Shown here piece by piece: positions 50,909-61,442 of a stretch of 64,000 nt of DNA. A program made the translations under genes and the position numbers. Position 1 is the first letter of the stretch, and each line of letters opens with the position of its first letter. The DNA comes from Mesorhizobium sp. GbtcB19 (GTDB lineage Bacteria > Pseudomonadota > Alphaproteobacteria > Rhizobiales > Rhizobiaceae). Below the pieces are notes generated by a model. It saw only the letters and a program-made list of their open reading frames with translations. It was not told the DNA's origin and made no database searches. The stretch lies in assembly GCF_019091085.1 (NCBI RefSeq), contig NZ_JAGXJY010000006.1, forward strand, positions 1 to 64,000. The letters are read 5' to 3'.

Positions 50909-53273
50909 AGCAAAGGCCCTTGCGCCCAGCCATGTCGGGCACATCGGACAGATCAATAGTGGCAGGCGGATCGAAGGCTGTCACGGGCGGAACGGGACCG
51001 GCAAACCGCGAGACCTCAACCAGCGTCGAATTGCAGGTCGGCGACTGTGCGAGCCGCGACGTGCCGCGATCGGGCGTCAGCACATTCGGATTGCCGTGCT
51101 TTTCGAGACCTTCCGGTTCGCCTGGACGGGCCGGGTCGAACCAGGCGCCGGTCGGCAGTTGCACGACGCCGGGGATCAGGCTGTCGGTCAGCACGGCGCC
51201 GGCAAGGCATGATCCCCGGTCGTTGAAGACCTTGACCACCGCGCCGTCCGCGATGCCGCGCGCCGCTGCGTCCTCGCGGTTGATCAGCAGCGGCGCGCGG
51301 CCCGCGACCTTGCTCGCCCGACTGACCGACCCGTGATCGTATTGGCTGTGCAATTTGTCGGCCGGCTGCGGCGACAGAAGATGCAGCGGGAACCGTTCGG
51401 CGAGGCGGTCATTGCCCTGCCACTCGCGCGGCTCGCGCCACACGGCATGGCCGGGGCATTCATCGTAGCCGAAGGACTCGACCGTCGCCGAGAAGAGCTC
51501 GATACGGCCGGATGGTGTCGCCAACGGATGCCGTTCCGGATCGGCGCGGAACGCGCCGAGGAAGGTCTGCGACGTCACCGAGCGGGTAAGCTCGGCATGG
51601 CCGTCCTGCCAGAAACGCTCGAAGGGCGGCATCGCCACGCCGACTGCCTCGGCATTCTCCATCGCCTGGCCATAGAGATGCCGGATCCATGCGTCGGCGC
51701 CGCGCCCTTCGGTGAAGGCATCGCCTGTGCCGAGCCGCGCTGCCAGATCGGCGAAGATGGCAAAGTCGTCACGCGCCTCCTGGAATGGCTGGATCGCCTG
51801 CTTCATGGCGACGATGTGGTTCTCGCGGTTCGAAAAGGCGAGGTCGTTGCGCTCCAGCGGCGTGGTGACAGGCAGCACGATATCGGCGTGACGCGCCGTC
51901 GCCGTCCAGAACTGTTCGTTGACGATGATCGTTTCGGGCCGCTGCCAGGCCTCGACCAGCCGGTTGAGGTCCTGGTGATGGTGGAACGGATTGCCGCCGG
52001 CCCAGTAGACGAGCCTGATGTCGGGATAGGTCAGGGCGGCGCCGTTGAAGTCGAACGACCCACCCGGAGTGAGCAGCATATCGGCCATGCGCGCGACGGG
52101 AATGAAATGCGTCACCGCGTTCCTGCCTTGCGGCACCGAAGGCCAGCGGAAACCCATCTCCGGCCGGCCGGCGCCGTTGGTCGAGGAATAGCCGAAGCCG
52201 ATGCCGCCGCCCGGCAGTCCGATCTGGCCGAGCAACGCCGCCAACGTGATCGCCGCCCAGTAGGGTTGCTCGCCGTGGTCGGCCCGCTGCAGTGACCAGC
52301 TGACCATCAGCATGGTGCGCCTGGCGGCCATGTCGCGAGCCAGCGCATAGATCGTCGCCGCGTCGACGCCGCTGAGTTTCGCCGCCCAGGCCGGATCCTT
52401 CGGCTGGCCGTCGCTCTCGCCAAGAATATAGGCGCGCACAGTCTCGAAGCCGGTGCAGTAGCGCGCGAGGAACGCCTCGTCGTGCAGGCCCTCGCTGAGC
52501 AGCACATGGCAGAGCGCCAGCATCACGGCGGTGTCGCTGTTCGGCCGCAGCGGCAGCCATTCGGTGTCGGCCCCGCGCGGAGCGTCGTCGCGCACCGGCG
52601 AGACGTTGATCAGCCGCGCGCCGTTGGCGACGGCGTTGCGCAACGCCGCCGACGCTTCGTGCCTTGCCGATCCGCCGCCTTGCACCTGCGTGTTGCGCCA
52701 GGGCAACCCGCCAAAGGCGACGATCAGCTTGGCATGGCGCTCGATCCCATCCCAGGTTGTATGATTACCGGTCAGCGCATCGGTGCTGCCCAGCACATGC
52801 GGCAGGATGATCTCGGCCGCGCCATAGGAATAGCTCAGCACCGAGCCGGTATAGCCGCCGATCGTGTTGAGGAAGCGATGGACCTGGCCCTGCGCATGGT
52901 GAAAGCGCCCGGCGCTCGCCCAACCATATGAGCCTGCATAGATGGCGCTGTTGCCATGCGCCGAGCGAACGCGGTCGAGCTCGGCCGCGACGATATCCAG
53001 CGCGGTCTCCCAAGGCACTTCGACGAAGGGCTCGTCGCCGCGCCTGCCTGCCGGGCCGGACCTGTCGCCCTCGAGCCAGCCGCGCCTGATCGCGGGGCGG
53101 GCAACGCGCAGTTCACCTTGCACCGTGCCGACGAGCGACCTGCCGATCGGCGACGGGTCGGGATCGCCATGCCACGGTTCGACGCCGACGAGCCTGCCGT
53201 TCTCGGCGCGGACCTCGTACGTCCCCCAATGCATGGTGGTGAGCAGGGTTGCGGTTCCCATGCGACGCATCAT
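50907..53273 (-). CDS. Molybdopterin oxidoreductase of the BisC/TorA/DMSO-reductase group
   Basis: A protein of about 788 residues. Features of the cytoplasmic biotin/methionine sulfoxide reductase (BisC) type are the start TTMHWGTYEVRAENGRL, the region SYGWASAGRFHHAQGQVHRF with the serine likely to ligate molybdenum, and LLSPQPADKLHSQYDHG near the end. No twin-arginine signal and no Fe-S cysteine cluster are seen at the N-terminus, in line with BisC rather than TorA. The start codon is uncertain: ATGs at 53273 and 53261 and a GTG at 53303 are in frame. It is embedded between binding protein and permease genes of an ABC operon, so it probably reduces an imported S- or N-oxide. Confidence 0.82.
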   Translation of the reverse strand: MMRRMGTATLLTTMHWGTYEVRAENGRLVGVEPWHGDPDPSPIGRSLVGTVQGELRVARPAIRRGWLEGDRSGPAGRRGDEPFVEVPWETALDIVAAELDRVRSAHGNSAIYAGSYGWASAGRFHHAQGQVHRFLNTIGGYTGSVLSYSYGAAEIILPHVLGSTDALTGNHTTWDGIERHAKLIVAFGGLPWRNTQVQGGGSARHEASAALRNAVANGARLINVSPVRDDAPRGADTEWLPLRPNSDTAVMLALCHVLLSEGLHDEAFLARYCTGFETVRAYILGESDGQPKDPAWAAKLSGVDAATIYALARDMAARRTMLMVSWSLQRADHGEQPYWAAITLAALLGQIGLPGGGIGFGYSSTNGAGRPEMGFRWPSVPQGRNAVTHFIPVARMADMLLTPGGSFDFNGAALTYPDIRLVYWAGGNPFHHHQDLNRLVEAWQRPETIIVNEQFWTATARHADIVLPVTTPLERNDLAFSNRENHIVAMKQAIQPFQEARDDFAIFADLAARLGTGDAFTEGRGADAWIRHLYGQAMENAEAVGVAMPPFERFWQDGHAELTRSVTSQTFLGAFRADPERHPLATPSGRIELFSATVESFGYDECPGHAVWREPREWQGNDRLAERFPLHLLSPQPADKLHSQYDHGSVSRASKVAGRAPLLINREDAAARGIADGAVVKVFNDRGSCLAGAVLTDSLIPGVVQLPTGAWFDPARPGEPEGLEKHGNPNVLTPDRGTSRLAQSPTCNSTLVEVSRFAGPVPPVTAFDPPATIDLSDVPDMAGRKGLC

Positions 53274-53381
53274 CCCGCGGCAGCGATAACGGAAAGGGCG
53301 CACGGCGCCCCATCCCGATCTCGCTGGCAGGCGCCAGCCTCTTTCGAGGCCGGCGCCGCGGGACCTACGCTTGCCTCATGC

Positions 53382-55043
<1,662 letters not shown>

Positions 55044-55283
55044 GGTCTGAGCCCTTTCCCCAGTTGTTGTGGTTGGCGAGTGCATTCGATTTGCGAGTTC
55101 CGTGGAGTTCTCCTGTTCCCGGCTCTCGTCAGTATCGGTCGATGTACAGTAGCATGCGGCTCCGACCGATCCATCCGCTCGTTGGGACGGAAAAGTCAGA
55201 TTTTCTTGATGAATTGTCTGTCGGCCAGGCGACCCATGGCCGCCTTTTTCCCGATAAATCCTGCTTGCTTTTCGACATCCCTC

Positions 55284-56468
55284 CTAATTCAGCGGCAGTC
55301 TGCGGTAAGTCCCGGGTTTTTCCGGGTCGTGATATTTGTTGCAGGGGCCGTTCTCGACGAAATCGCGATGGCAGGCGGCAAGCCGCTCCTGCGACAGCGT
55401 GACCCCGAGGCCGTGGCCTTGGGGCACCGGCACGGTGTTGTTCTTCGGCGAAAACGGGCCTTCCTCGATGATGTCCATCGGCTGCATGCGAAACAGCGAC
55501 TGGTTGGGCTCCCTGATCCAGCCAAGCGCGGCGCACAGGTGCAGGTAGCAGGCGCTGCCGACACCGGTGTCGCCGCTGTAGCACCAGTAGTCGATGCCGG
55601 CATGCTCGCAGGCGCCGACGAAGCGCAGCATGCGGTTGATGCCGCCATGCGCCGTCGGATTGCCGACGAAGGCGTCCGGCACCTTCAGCTCCATGGCGCG
55701 GGCGATGTCGATGTTGTGGGTCGAGAAGGGAATAGAGGTGTGACGGCGCAGTTCGCGCATCTCCTCGATGGTTGCCACCGGGTCTTCCCAGTTGCGCACG
55801 CCAAGCTCCTCCAGCGGCCGCGCCAATTGTCGGGCGGTTGCCAGCGAATAGGCCTGGTTGGAATCGATGCGGATCATCGCCGCGTCGCCGAGCCGTTTGC
55901 GGATCAGCTCGACCATCTTCATCGACACCTTCGGGTCATGCGTCGAGAACTTGCCCTCGAAGAAGGTCGTGCCGTGGCGCTCGTTGAGTTCGACGCAGTA
56001 GTCGGCAACTTCTTCCGGCGTCTTCTCGCCCTTCACCCTGGCGCCATCGCCGCGCAGCGCGAAATAGTCGGTGAAGGGGATGTCCTTGCGCACCGCGCCA
56101 CCGAGCAGCTGGTAGAGCGGCTGCTTCCAGGCCTTGCCGCGCAGGTCCCAGAGCGCCATTTCGATGGCGCCGAAAGCCATGATGCGGGTGCGGTCGTTGA
56201 TCGACTGAACGCCGCTCCAGAACGGCAGGCAGACTTCCTCGGCGCCGGCGATGTCGAAGGCGTCGCGGCCGGCGAGCCTAGGCGCCAGCGCGTCGTTGAT
56301 GACAGGGGCGGCACCCGGTGTCGGCGCCTCGCCAATGCCGACAAGCCCGTCCTCGGTCTCGACCTCTACGATGGTCGGCGAGAAGCCGTCCAGTTCGCCG
56401 AACACCCAGACGTAAGGCGCCTCTAGCCGGTAGTTGATCGGGGTTGCCTTGACACGCCTGATCTTCAT
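55284..56468 (-). CDS. Mandelate racemase/glucarate dehydratase-like enolase-superfamily enzyme
   Basis: A 394-residue enolase-superfamily protein. Metal and base residues can be placed at Lys173 (EGKFS), Asp202 (RIDSN), Glu228 (NWEDP) and His251 (STHNI), a pattern like that of the glucarate-dehydratase-related group, where a His helps catalysis. The reaction is probably dehydration or epimerisation of a hydroxy acid; the substrate is unknown. It begins one base after the stop of the other enolase gene. Before the binding-protein gene lies a 240-base gap in which no element was recognised. Confidence 0.8.
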   Translation of the reverse strand: MKIRRVKATPINYRLEAPYVWVFGELDGFSPTIVEVETEDGLVGIGEAPTPGAAPVINDALAPRLAGRDAFDIAGAEEVCLPFWSGVQSINDRTRIMAFGAIEMALWDLRGKAWKQPLYQLLGGAVRKDIPFTDYFALRGDGARVKGEKTPEEVADYCVELNERHGTTFFEGKFSTHDPKVSMKMVELIRKRLGDAAMIRIDSNQAYSLATARQLARPLEELGVRNWEDPVATIEEMRELRRHTSIPFSTHNIDIARAMELKVPDAFVGNPTAHGGINRMLRFVGACEHAGIDYWCYSGDTGVGSACYLHLCAALGWIREPNQSLFRMQPMDIIEEGPFSPKNNTVPVPQGHGLGVTLSQERLAACHRDFVENGPCNKYHDPEKPGTYRRLPLN

Positions 56469-56469
56469 G

Positions 56470-57573
56470 TCAGCCGATCTCGAAGAAGGGTTGGCCGAGC
56501 AGGCCTGGGTCCACGTCGATGCCGAGGCCGGGGCCGTCGGGAACTCCCATATGGCTGCCGGTCACCGGTGGCGCGTTCCTGGCCGTGCGCACCGTCACCC
56601 ATTCGTGGAAGGCGATGGCATGCAGCCGGCGCTCCGCCGGCGTCGACAGCGACAGATGCGCCATGGCGGCGGTGTCGATCTCGGCGCCGCCGGTATCCTC
56701 CACCGTGATCATGAAGCCCAGATCGACGGCGACGTCGCGGATCAGCCGTGTCTGTGTCACGCCGCCCAGCCGCGAGATCTTCAGCGTCAATCCGTCGGCA
56801 GCGCCGCGGCGGTGGATTTCCAGCATCTCGCCGAGCGAGGTAACGGACTCGTCCAGCACCATCGGCTTGTCGAGCATGCGGCGCACCGACATGTTCTCAT
56901 CGAGCGTCGTGCAGGGCTGCTCGAACGTGTAGTCGATGCCGCGCGTGGCGTCGGCGAACTGGCGCGCCTGGTAGGGCGTCCAGCCGGCATTGGCGTCGCA
57001 GAAGATCACCGTGCCTTTCGGCACGGCCGAGGCCACCGTCGTCACCCGCTCGATGTCGTCATGCACATTGCCGCCGACCTTGACCTGAAGCCGACGGCAG
57101 CCTTCGGCGATGATCCGCTTGGCCAAAGCCGCCATCTGATCGAGCGTGCCGTGGGTGACGACCCGGTAGGTCTCAGCCATGTCGCTTTCGCGGCCGCCGA
57201 GCATGGTCACCAGCGGCACATCGGCCGCTCGCGTCGCCAGGTCCCAACACGCCATATCGAGCGCCGACTTGATGTAGGGATGGCCCTTGAACACCGTGTC
57301 CATCAGCCTGCCGATGCCGGCAAGCCCACGCGGATCCTGGCCGATCAGATGCGGCGCGATTTCCGGCACGCCCGCGCGCGTTCCCGCCGGGAACGCGGCC
57401 GAATAGAAATTGCCGAGCGGCGCCATCTCGCCCCAGCCGGTCACGCCGCTGTCGGACGTGATGGCGACGATCACCGCGTCGAAGCAGTCGGCGACCCGCC
57501 CCTTGGACATGCGGTAGGGGCCGTCCACGAAGGGCTGCACGACATGGTAGGCCTTGATGCTCTTGATCTTCAC
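56470..57573 (-). CDS. MLE-subgroup enolase enzyme, possibly cis-3-hydroxyproline dehydratase or hydroxyproline-betaine epimerase-like
   Basis: A 367-residue enolase-superfamily enzyme of the muconate-lactonising subgroup. Lys165 (LQVKVGG), Asp193 (CDANAG), Glu218 (FEQPC), Asp241 (VLDES) and Lys265 (TLKISRLGG) give the two-lysine active site. The segments SGVTGWGEMAPLGNFYSAA and VEDTGGAEI resemble cis-3-hydroxy-L-proline dehydratases and 4-hydroxyproline-betaine 2-epimerases. The substrate is therefore likely to be a proline-type or related amino compound, but this is by resemblance only. It follows the GntR gene by 24 bases. Confidence 0.78.
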   Translation of the reverse strand: MKIKSIKAYHVVQPFVDGPYRMSKGRVADCFDAVIVAITSDSGVTGWGEMAPLGNFYSAAFPAGTRAGVPEIAPHLIGQDPRGLAGIGRLMDTVFKGHPYIKSALDMACWDLATRAADVPLVTMLGGRESDMAETYRVVTHGTLDQMAALAKRIIAEGCRRLQVKVGGNVHDDIERVTTVASAVPKGTVIFCDANAGWTPYQARQFADATRGIDYTFEQPCTTLDENMSVRRMLDKPMVLDESVTSLGEMLEIHRRGAADGLTLKISRLGGVTQTRLIRDVAVDLGFMITVEDTGGAEIDTAAMAHLSLSTPAERRLHAIAFHEWVTVRTARNAPPVTGSHMGVPDGPGLGIDVDPGLLGQPFFEIG

Positions 57574-57597
57574 GTTTGTGTCCGCTGTCCGGGTCTG

Positions 57598-58287
57598 TCA
57601 GTTCTTCGATGCGCGCTTTTCGAGGCCGCGCGCATAGGCAAGCAGCTCCTCGAAATCGAGGTCGATATGCTCGCGCGCATGGCGCTGCGCGGCGCGCATG
57701 TCCGAGCCCTTGAGCAGCGCCACATAGGTTTCGTGCACATCCTCGGCCGGCACCGGCTCGTTGCGGGCGCGCTGATGCAGGGCGAAATACATCTGCAGCC
57801 GGCTGGTCAGCCGCTGCCAGGTCTCCAGCAGCACCGAATTGTCGGCCCACTCATAGATCAGCCCGTGCAGTTGCAGCGCCGTCTCGATCTGGCGCGTGGT
57901 GTCGAGCGCCCGTGTCGCCTGCTTCACCGCCTCATGGCGGCGGTCGAGCTCGTCGAAGAAGCGCTGGTCGCGCTGCGGCCAGGTCCTCTCGATGGCGAAC
58001 TCATCCAGAACCTGGTTGAGCGAATAAGCATCGATAATGTCCTTGGCCGTGACCTCGATGACGAAGGTTCCGGCATAGGGGATGCTGGTCAGGATGCCTT
58101 CCTGCACCAGCTCGCGCATGGCCTCGCGCAGCGGCGCGCGGCTCACCCGCATCTGTTCCGAGATCCTGAGCTCGTTGAGCTTCTGCCCCGGTTCCAACTG
58201 GCCGGTCAGGATGGCGCGCCGCAGCAGGGCGACGATCTCCGCCCTGCGCGTCGTATCCGCGATCGGACTGAAATCCAGCTTTGCCAT
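57598..58287 (-). CDS. GntR-family (FCD-type) transcriptional regulator
   Basis: A 229-residue regulator with a winged helix at residues 15-75 (LRISEQMRVSRAPLREAMRE, LVQEGILTSIPYAGTFV) and an all-helical FCD effector domain with metal-binding His residues (e.g. LHGLIYEWADN, HETYVALLKG). GAGGG precedes the ATG at 58287. A longer frame across the operator is rejected. It is the first gene of the enolase/ABC/bisC cluster and its most likely controller. Confidence 0.87.
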   Translation of the reverse strand: MAKLDFSPIADTTRRAEIVALLRRAILTGQLEPGQKLNELRISEQMRVSRAPLREAMRELVQEGILTSIPYAGTFVIEVTAKDIIDAYSLNQVLDEFAIERTWPQRDQRFFDELDRRHEAVKQATRALDTTRQIETALQLHGLIYEWADNSVLLETWQRLTSRLQMYFALHQRARNEPVPAEDVHETYVALLKGSDMRAAQRHAREHIDLDFEELLAYARGLEKRASKN

Positions 58288-58323
58288 AGGTCGACCCTCA
58301 AGAGGAATTTCTGCAAGACAAGC

Positions 58324-58339
58324 AGATTGTCGACAATCT
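58324..58339. promoter_or_regulatory. GntR operator, perfect 16-bp palindrome
   Basis: AGATTGTCGACAATCT is a complete palindrome 36 bases before the GntR start. The core TTGTCGACAA is typical of sites for FCD-type GntR regulators. Autoregulation and control of the downstream cluster are inferred. Confidence 0.65.
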
Positions 58340-58384
58340 AACAAGAGCCGATTTCCACGAACAGCGGATTTTAGACCGGTAGCC

Positions 58385-59176
58385 TCAAGCTGCTCTTCCG
58401 TAGAAGCCGATCCTCTCCTCATCGGTGAACATCACGCCCGGACGTTCGTAGTAGGAGAACACCGCGATCATGCGCTCGCGGTTACCCTCGACGGTGGTGA
58501 CCCGGTGCGCGGTGTTCTTCCCGCGAAAAACGTTCAGCGTGCCGGCCTTGATGCGCAGGATCTTTGCCTCGGGATCGCGCCCCTCGAGCAGCTTGGCCAC
58601 GCCGTCATAGTTCGGGTCGCTGTCCGAGCGCAGGTCGGTGCGGTATTCGAAGTCGCCGCCGATTTCGGGGGCCTGCAGCAGCAGCGTCGTGGTGAATTCC
58701 GATCGGTCGAAATGCCAGTTGAGGGCTTCGCCGGCGCGGTAGCCCATGACATTGGCGCGGGCCAGCGGGTCCTGCATGACATGCAACTGCGGCTTGTCCA
58801 TCGCCGCCGAGAGGAACCGCACCAGCGGCTCGTATTCATAGATCGAAAGAACGGTGCTGCCCGGGATCTGGTCGGCGCACACCGTGTGGCTGATCGTCTC
58901 CACCTTGCGCAGCGCGGGATGGTCCGGCGCCAGTTCCGGAATCGACGGCTTGAAGTAGATGTTGTGCATGCGCTTGTGGACATGCGAGCGCGTGTCCATC
59001 ACCGGCCGGATCTCGGCGACCGCCTTTTCGGCAATGCCGGGGCGCAAAAAGCCTTCGAGGTTGAACATGCCGTTGGCCTCTAGTGCGGCCTTGGAGTCGT
59101 CCACCAGGCGCTGCCAGTCAGGGCTGCCTTCGCGGTCGAGCGGGTATCGGTCCAGGTCGAGCATGTTGTCGATCAT
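58385..59176 (-). CDS. Fe(II)/2-oxoglutarate-dependent oxygenase
   Basis: A 263-residue protein with the facial triad His155-Asp157 (NWHFDRSE) and His224 (KNTAHRVTT), plus a likely 2-oxoglutarate-binding Arg at 233 or 235. The surrounding sequence resembles the family that also contains the halogenases BesD and HalD, but the Asp in HxD is present, so hydroxylation rather than halogenation is expected. GGAGG lies six bases before the ATG. It is divergent from a LysR gene and convergent with no other; the substrate is probably a free amino acid or related compound, by family only. Confidence 0.8.
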   Translation of the reverse strand: MIDNMLDLDRYPLDREGSPDWQRLVDDSKAALEANGMFNLEGFLRPGIAEKAVAEIRPVMDTRSHVHKRMHNIYFKPSIPELAPDHPALRKVETISHTVCADQIPGSTVLSIYEYEPLVRFLSAAMDKPQLHVMQDPLARANVMGYRAGEALNWHFDRSEFTTTLLLQAPEIGGDFEYRTDLRSDSDPNYDGVAKLLEGRDPEAKILRIKAGTLNVFRGKNTAHRVTTVEGNRERMIAVFSYYERPGVMFTDEERIGFYGRAA

Positions 59177-59211
59177 AGCGTCCTCCAAAAAATCTGGGGT
59201 CACTACACAGC

Positions 59212-59266
59212 AAGGAAATCTTTGCAGCAACGCGGAAAATTGTTAGGCTTGCCCAAGAAAATCTTT
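59212..59266. promoter_or_regulatory. Direct repeats in the oxygenase/LysR divergent promoter
   Basis: AAGGAAATCTTT (59212-59223) and AAGAAAATCTTT (59255-59266) are near-identical and 43 bases apart, about four helix turns. They may be paired binding sites for the adjacent LysR regulator. Confidence 0.35.
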
Positions 59267-59278
59267 TGAGGATAGCGC

Positions 59279-60217
59279 TTGGAAAAGCTTCCGCCTTTGA
59301 ATGCGATGCGGGTTTTCGAGGCCGCCGCGCGCGCCGGTTCCTTCACGCTTGCCGCGACCGAGCTCGGGGTCTCGTCGGCCGCGGTCAGCCAGCAGATCCG
59401 CAACCTGGAAGACTGGTTCGGCAAGCAGCTCTTCGTGCGCAACGGCAACCGCATAGCGCTCACCGATGCCGGCCACGCCATCTACCCGCAGACGGCGCAT
59501 GCGCTGGGCGAGATCGCGGCGGTCGGCAGGCGCATGCTGGAAGGCGGCTTGCGGACGCGCCTCGTCGTCAGCGTGCCGTTCTCTTTGGCGGAGCTTTGGC
59601 TGGCGCCAAGGCTTGCCGTGCTGCTCGACGGCTTTCCGCGGATGGCGATCGATGTCCGCGTCGAGGACGATCCCGTCGACGTCGTGCGCCAGAACATCGA
59701 CTTGCGCATCTCCTATGGCGACTACCACTACCCGGCGCTGAAGATGGTCCGGCTGGTCCATGACGAGGTGCTGCCGGTGGCATCGCCCGATTACTGGCAA
59801 CACCACGGTGCTTCAGATCTGGCCGAAGTGCATGAAAGCCAGTTCATCCACACCAATTGGGGCCCGAATTATGCCTCGCATCCAAGCTGGGCGGACTGGT
59901 TCGCCGCTGCCGGCGGAAGCCGTGCGCCCGACCCCTCGCATGGCCGCCGCGTGGGCCTCTCCAGCCTGGCGATCGGCACCGCGCGGCTGGGGCTTGGAAT
60001 AGCACTCGGGCAGAGGGTGATGGCAAGCGCCGATCTCGAAGCCGGCCGGCTCATCGCGCTGTCATCCGTGTCGGTTCGCCTTGGTCAGCCCTATTGCGCC
60101 TTCATGTTGCCGGCGAAGGCCGAGCGCGCCGACGTTGCCGGCCTGGTCGAACTGCTTGGAAGCAACTCTATGAAAGCACGCAATGACTTCCGTTCGGAAT
60201 CGCCTGAGCCCAGATAG
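59279..60217 (+). CDS. LysR-family regulator (GcvA-like)
   Basis: A 312-residue LysR regulator of the GcvA type: it begins MEKLPPLNAMRVFEAAARAG, with the helix-turn-helix LAATELGVSSAAVSQQIRNL. Translation starts at TTG, supported by GAGGA upstream. It is divergent from the oxygenase gene and likely controls it. Confidence 0.86.
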   Translation: MEKLPPLNAMRVFEAAARAGSFTLAATELGVSSAAVSQQIRNLEDWFGKQLFVRNGNRIALTDAGHAIYPQTAHALGEIAAVGRRMLEGGLRTRLVVSVPFSLAELWLAPRLAVLLDGFPRMAIDVRVEDDPVDVVRQNIDLRISYGDYHYPALKMVRLVHDEVLPVASPDYWQHHGASDLAEVHESQFIHTNWGPNYASHPSWADWFAAAGGSRAPDPSHGRRVGLSSLAIGTARLGLGIALGQRVMASADLEAGRLIALSSVSVRLGQPYCAFMLPAKAERADVAGLVELLGSNSMKARNDFRSESPEPR

Positions 60218-60221
60218 CAAA

Positions 60222-60255
60222 ACGGCGCCCTCGGAGTAGGAACCGAGGGCGCCGT
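60222..60255 (-). terminator. Rho-independent terminator of the RND operon
   Basis: ACGGCGCCCTCGG (60222-60234) pairs perfectly over 13 bases with CCGAGGGCGCCGT (60243-60255). On the minus strand it is followed by TTTTGC, so it ends the minus-strand efflux operon; it may also stop LysR transcription. Confidence 0.75.
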
Positions 60256-60278
60256 CGGACCGGAAACTGATGGGGGAA

Positions 60279-61427
60279 TCAGCTGGCCGGTTTCGGTTGC
60301 GGCAAGGGAGAAACCGGCATTCCGGGTCCGATTTTCTGCAAATTGCCCGTGATCACCTGGTCGGTCTCGGAAATGCCGGAGGTCACGGAAATCAGGTCGC
60401 CGTCGGTGGGCCCAAGCGACACCAGCTTCTGGTCGACGGTGTTGCCCTTGCCCAGCACATAGAGGTATTTGCCGAGCTGGCTGGAACCCAGCGCCACCTG
60501 CGGCACCATTAGCGTGTTGGGCTGTTCCTTCACATGCAGGCGCACCCGCACATACTGTCCCGGCAGCAGCGAGAACTTGGCGTTGCCGATGGTGGCGCGC
60601 GCCGTGATCGTCCCGGTCGAATGGTCGATCGTGTTGTCGATGAAGGTGAGCTCACCTTTCTGGCTGGGCTGGGTCTCGCCGGGCAACAGCACGTCGACGG
60701 CGATCGGACCGTTAGCCTTCGCCTGCTTGATCTGCACGAGGTCGCTCTCGCTCGGGTTGAATGTCACATAGATCGGGTCGAGCTGCACCAGCGTGTTGAG
60801 CACCGTGCCGGCGACGCTGACCAGTGTGCCGACCGAGGCCTGGTTGCGGCCGATGCGGCCGTTGAACGGCGCCTTGATCTCGGCATAGCCGAGATTGAGC
60901 TCGGCCGTCCGCACCGCCGCCTGGTCGAGCGCAAGCGCGGCTTGCGCCGTGCGCAGATTGCTGGTCCGCTGGTCGAAGCTGTCCTTGTCGAGATAACCGG
61001 CTTTGGCAAGGTCGGTGCCGCGGCCGAGGTTCGACCTTGCATAGTCGAGCGTTGCGGTGTCGCGCTGCACCTGCGCCTTGGCCTGGTCGAGCGCGGCCTG
61101 ATAGTCCTCCGGCGCGATCCGGTACAGCAGGTCGCCCTGCTTGATGTCGCTGCCATCGGCGACGGTCTGCTCCTGCAGATAGCCCGGCACGCGGGCCTGC
61201 AGCGTGATGCTGCGGATCGACTCCACCCGCGCGGCGTAGTCGAGATAGATCGGCAGCGTCTTCTTGACGACGTTCACCACCGGCACCGGCATCACGAAGG
61301 CCGCCGGCGCGGGCGCCGCGCCCGCCGTGCCGCCGCTGAGATTGCCCATGTCGAGCAAATGCACGCTGGCCACCGAGATTGCGCCGAGCGCAACGGCCGT
61401 TCCCAAAGCGATTTTCCATTTACGCAT
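60279..61427 (-). CDS. RND efflux periplasmic adaptor protein
   Basis: A 382-residue membrane fusion protein of the AcrA/MexA type. An N-terminal membrane or signal segment (IALGTAVALGAISVASVHLL) is followed by the lipoyl half-motifs QARVPGYLQEQTVADGSDIK and APFNGRIGRNQASVGTLVS around a helical hairpin. No lipobox Cys is seen, unlike the adaptor at 9297. It lies 15 bases after the pump gene, which is transcribed in the same direction but appears upstream in the window's right part... the adaptor is in fact the promoter-proximal partner only if the pump follows; here the pump precedes it. Confidence 0.84.
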   Translation of the reverse strand: MRKWKIALGTAVALGAISVASVHLLDMGNLSGGTAGAAPAPAAFVMPVPVVNVVKKTLPIYLDYAARVESIRSITLQARVPGYLQEQTVADGSDIKQGDLLYRIAPEDYQAALDQAKAQVQRDTATLDYARSNLGRGTDLAKAGYLDKDSFDQRTSNLRTAQAALALDQAAVRTAELNLGYAEIKAPFNGRIGRNQASVGTLVSVAGTVLNTLVQLDPIYVTFNPSESDLVQIKQAKANGPIAVDVLLPGETQPSQKGELTFIDNTIDHSTGTITARATIGNAKFSLLPGQYVRVRLHVKEQPNTLMVPQVALGSSQLGKYLYVLGKGNTVDQKLVSLGPTDGDLISVTSGISETDQVITGNLQKIGPGMPVSPLPQPKPAS

Positions 61428-61442
61428 CTTGGTTCTCCAATC

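Noticed and set aside
49054..50913. A single 619-codon fused permease
   Set aside because: The long frame is the second permease's frame running through the first permease in a wrong register; two separate permeases with an ATGA overlap explain all conserved motifs.
50907..53273. Calling the molybdoenzyme a periplasmic TMAO reductase (TorA)
   Set aside because: No twin-arginine signal or partner cytochrome gene; resembles cytoplasmic BisC.
55064..55402. A 112-codon plus-strand frame in the gap before the second enolase
   Set aside because: Overlaps the enolase gene, no ribosome-binding site, no protein-like composition.
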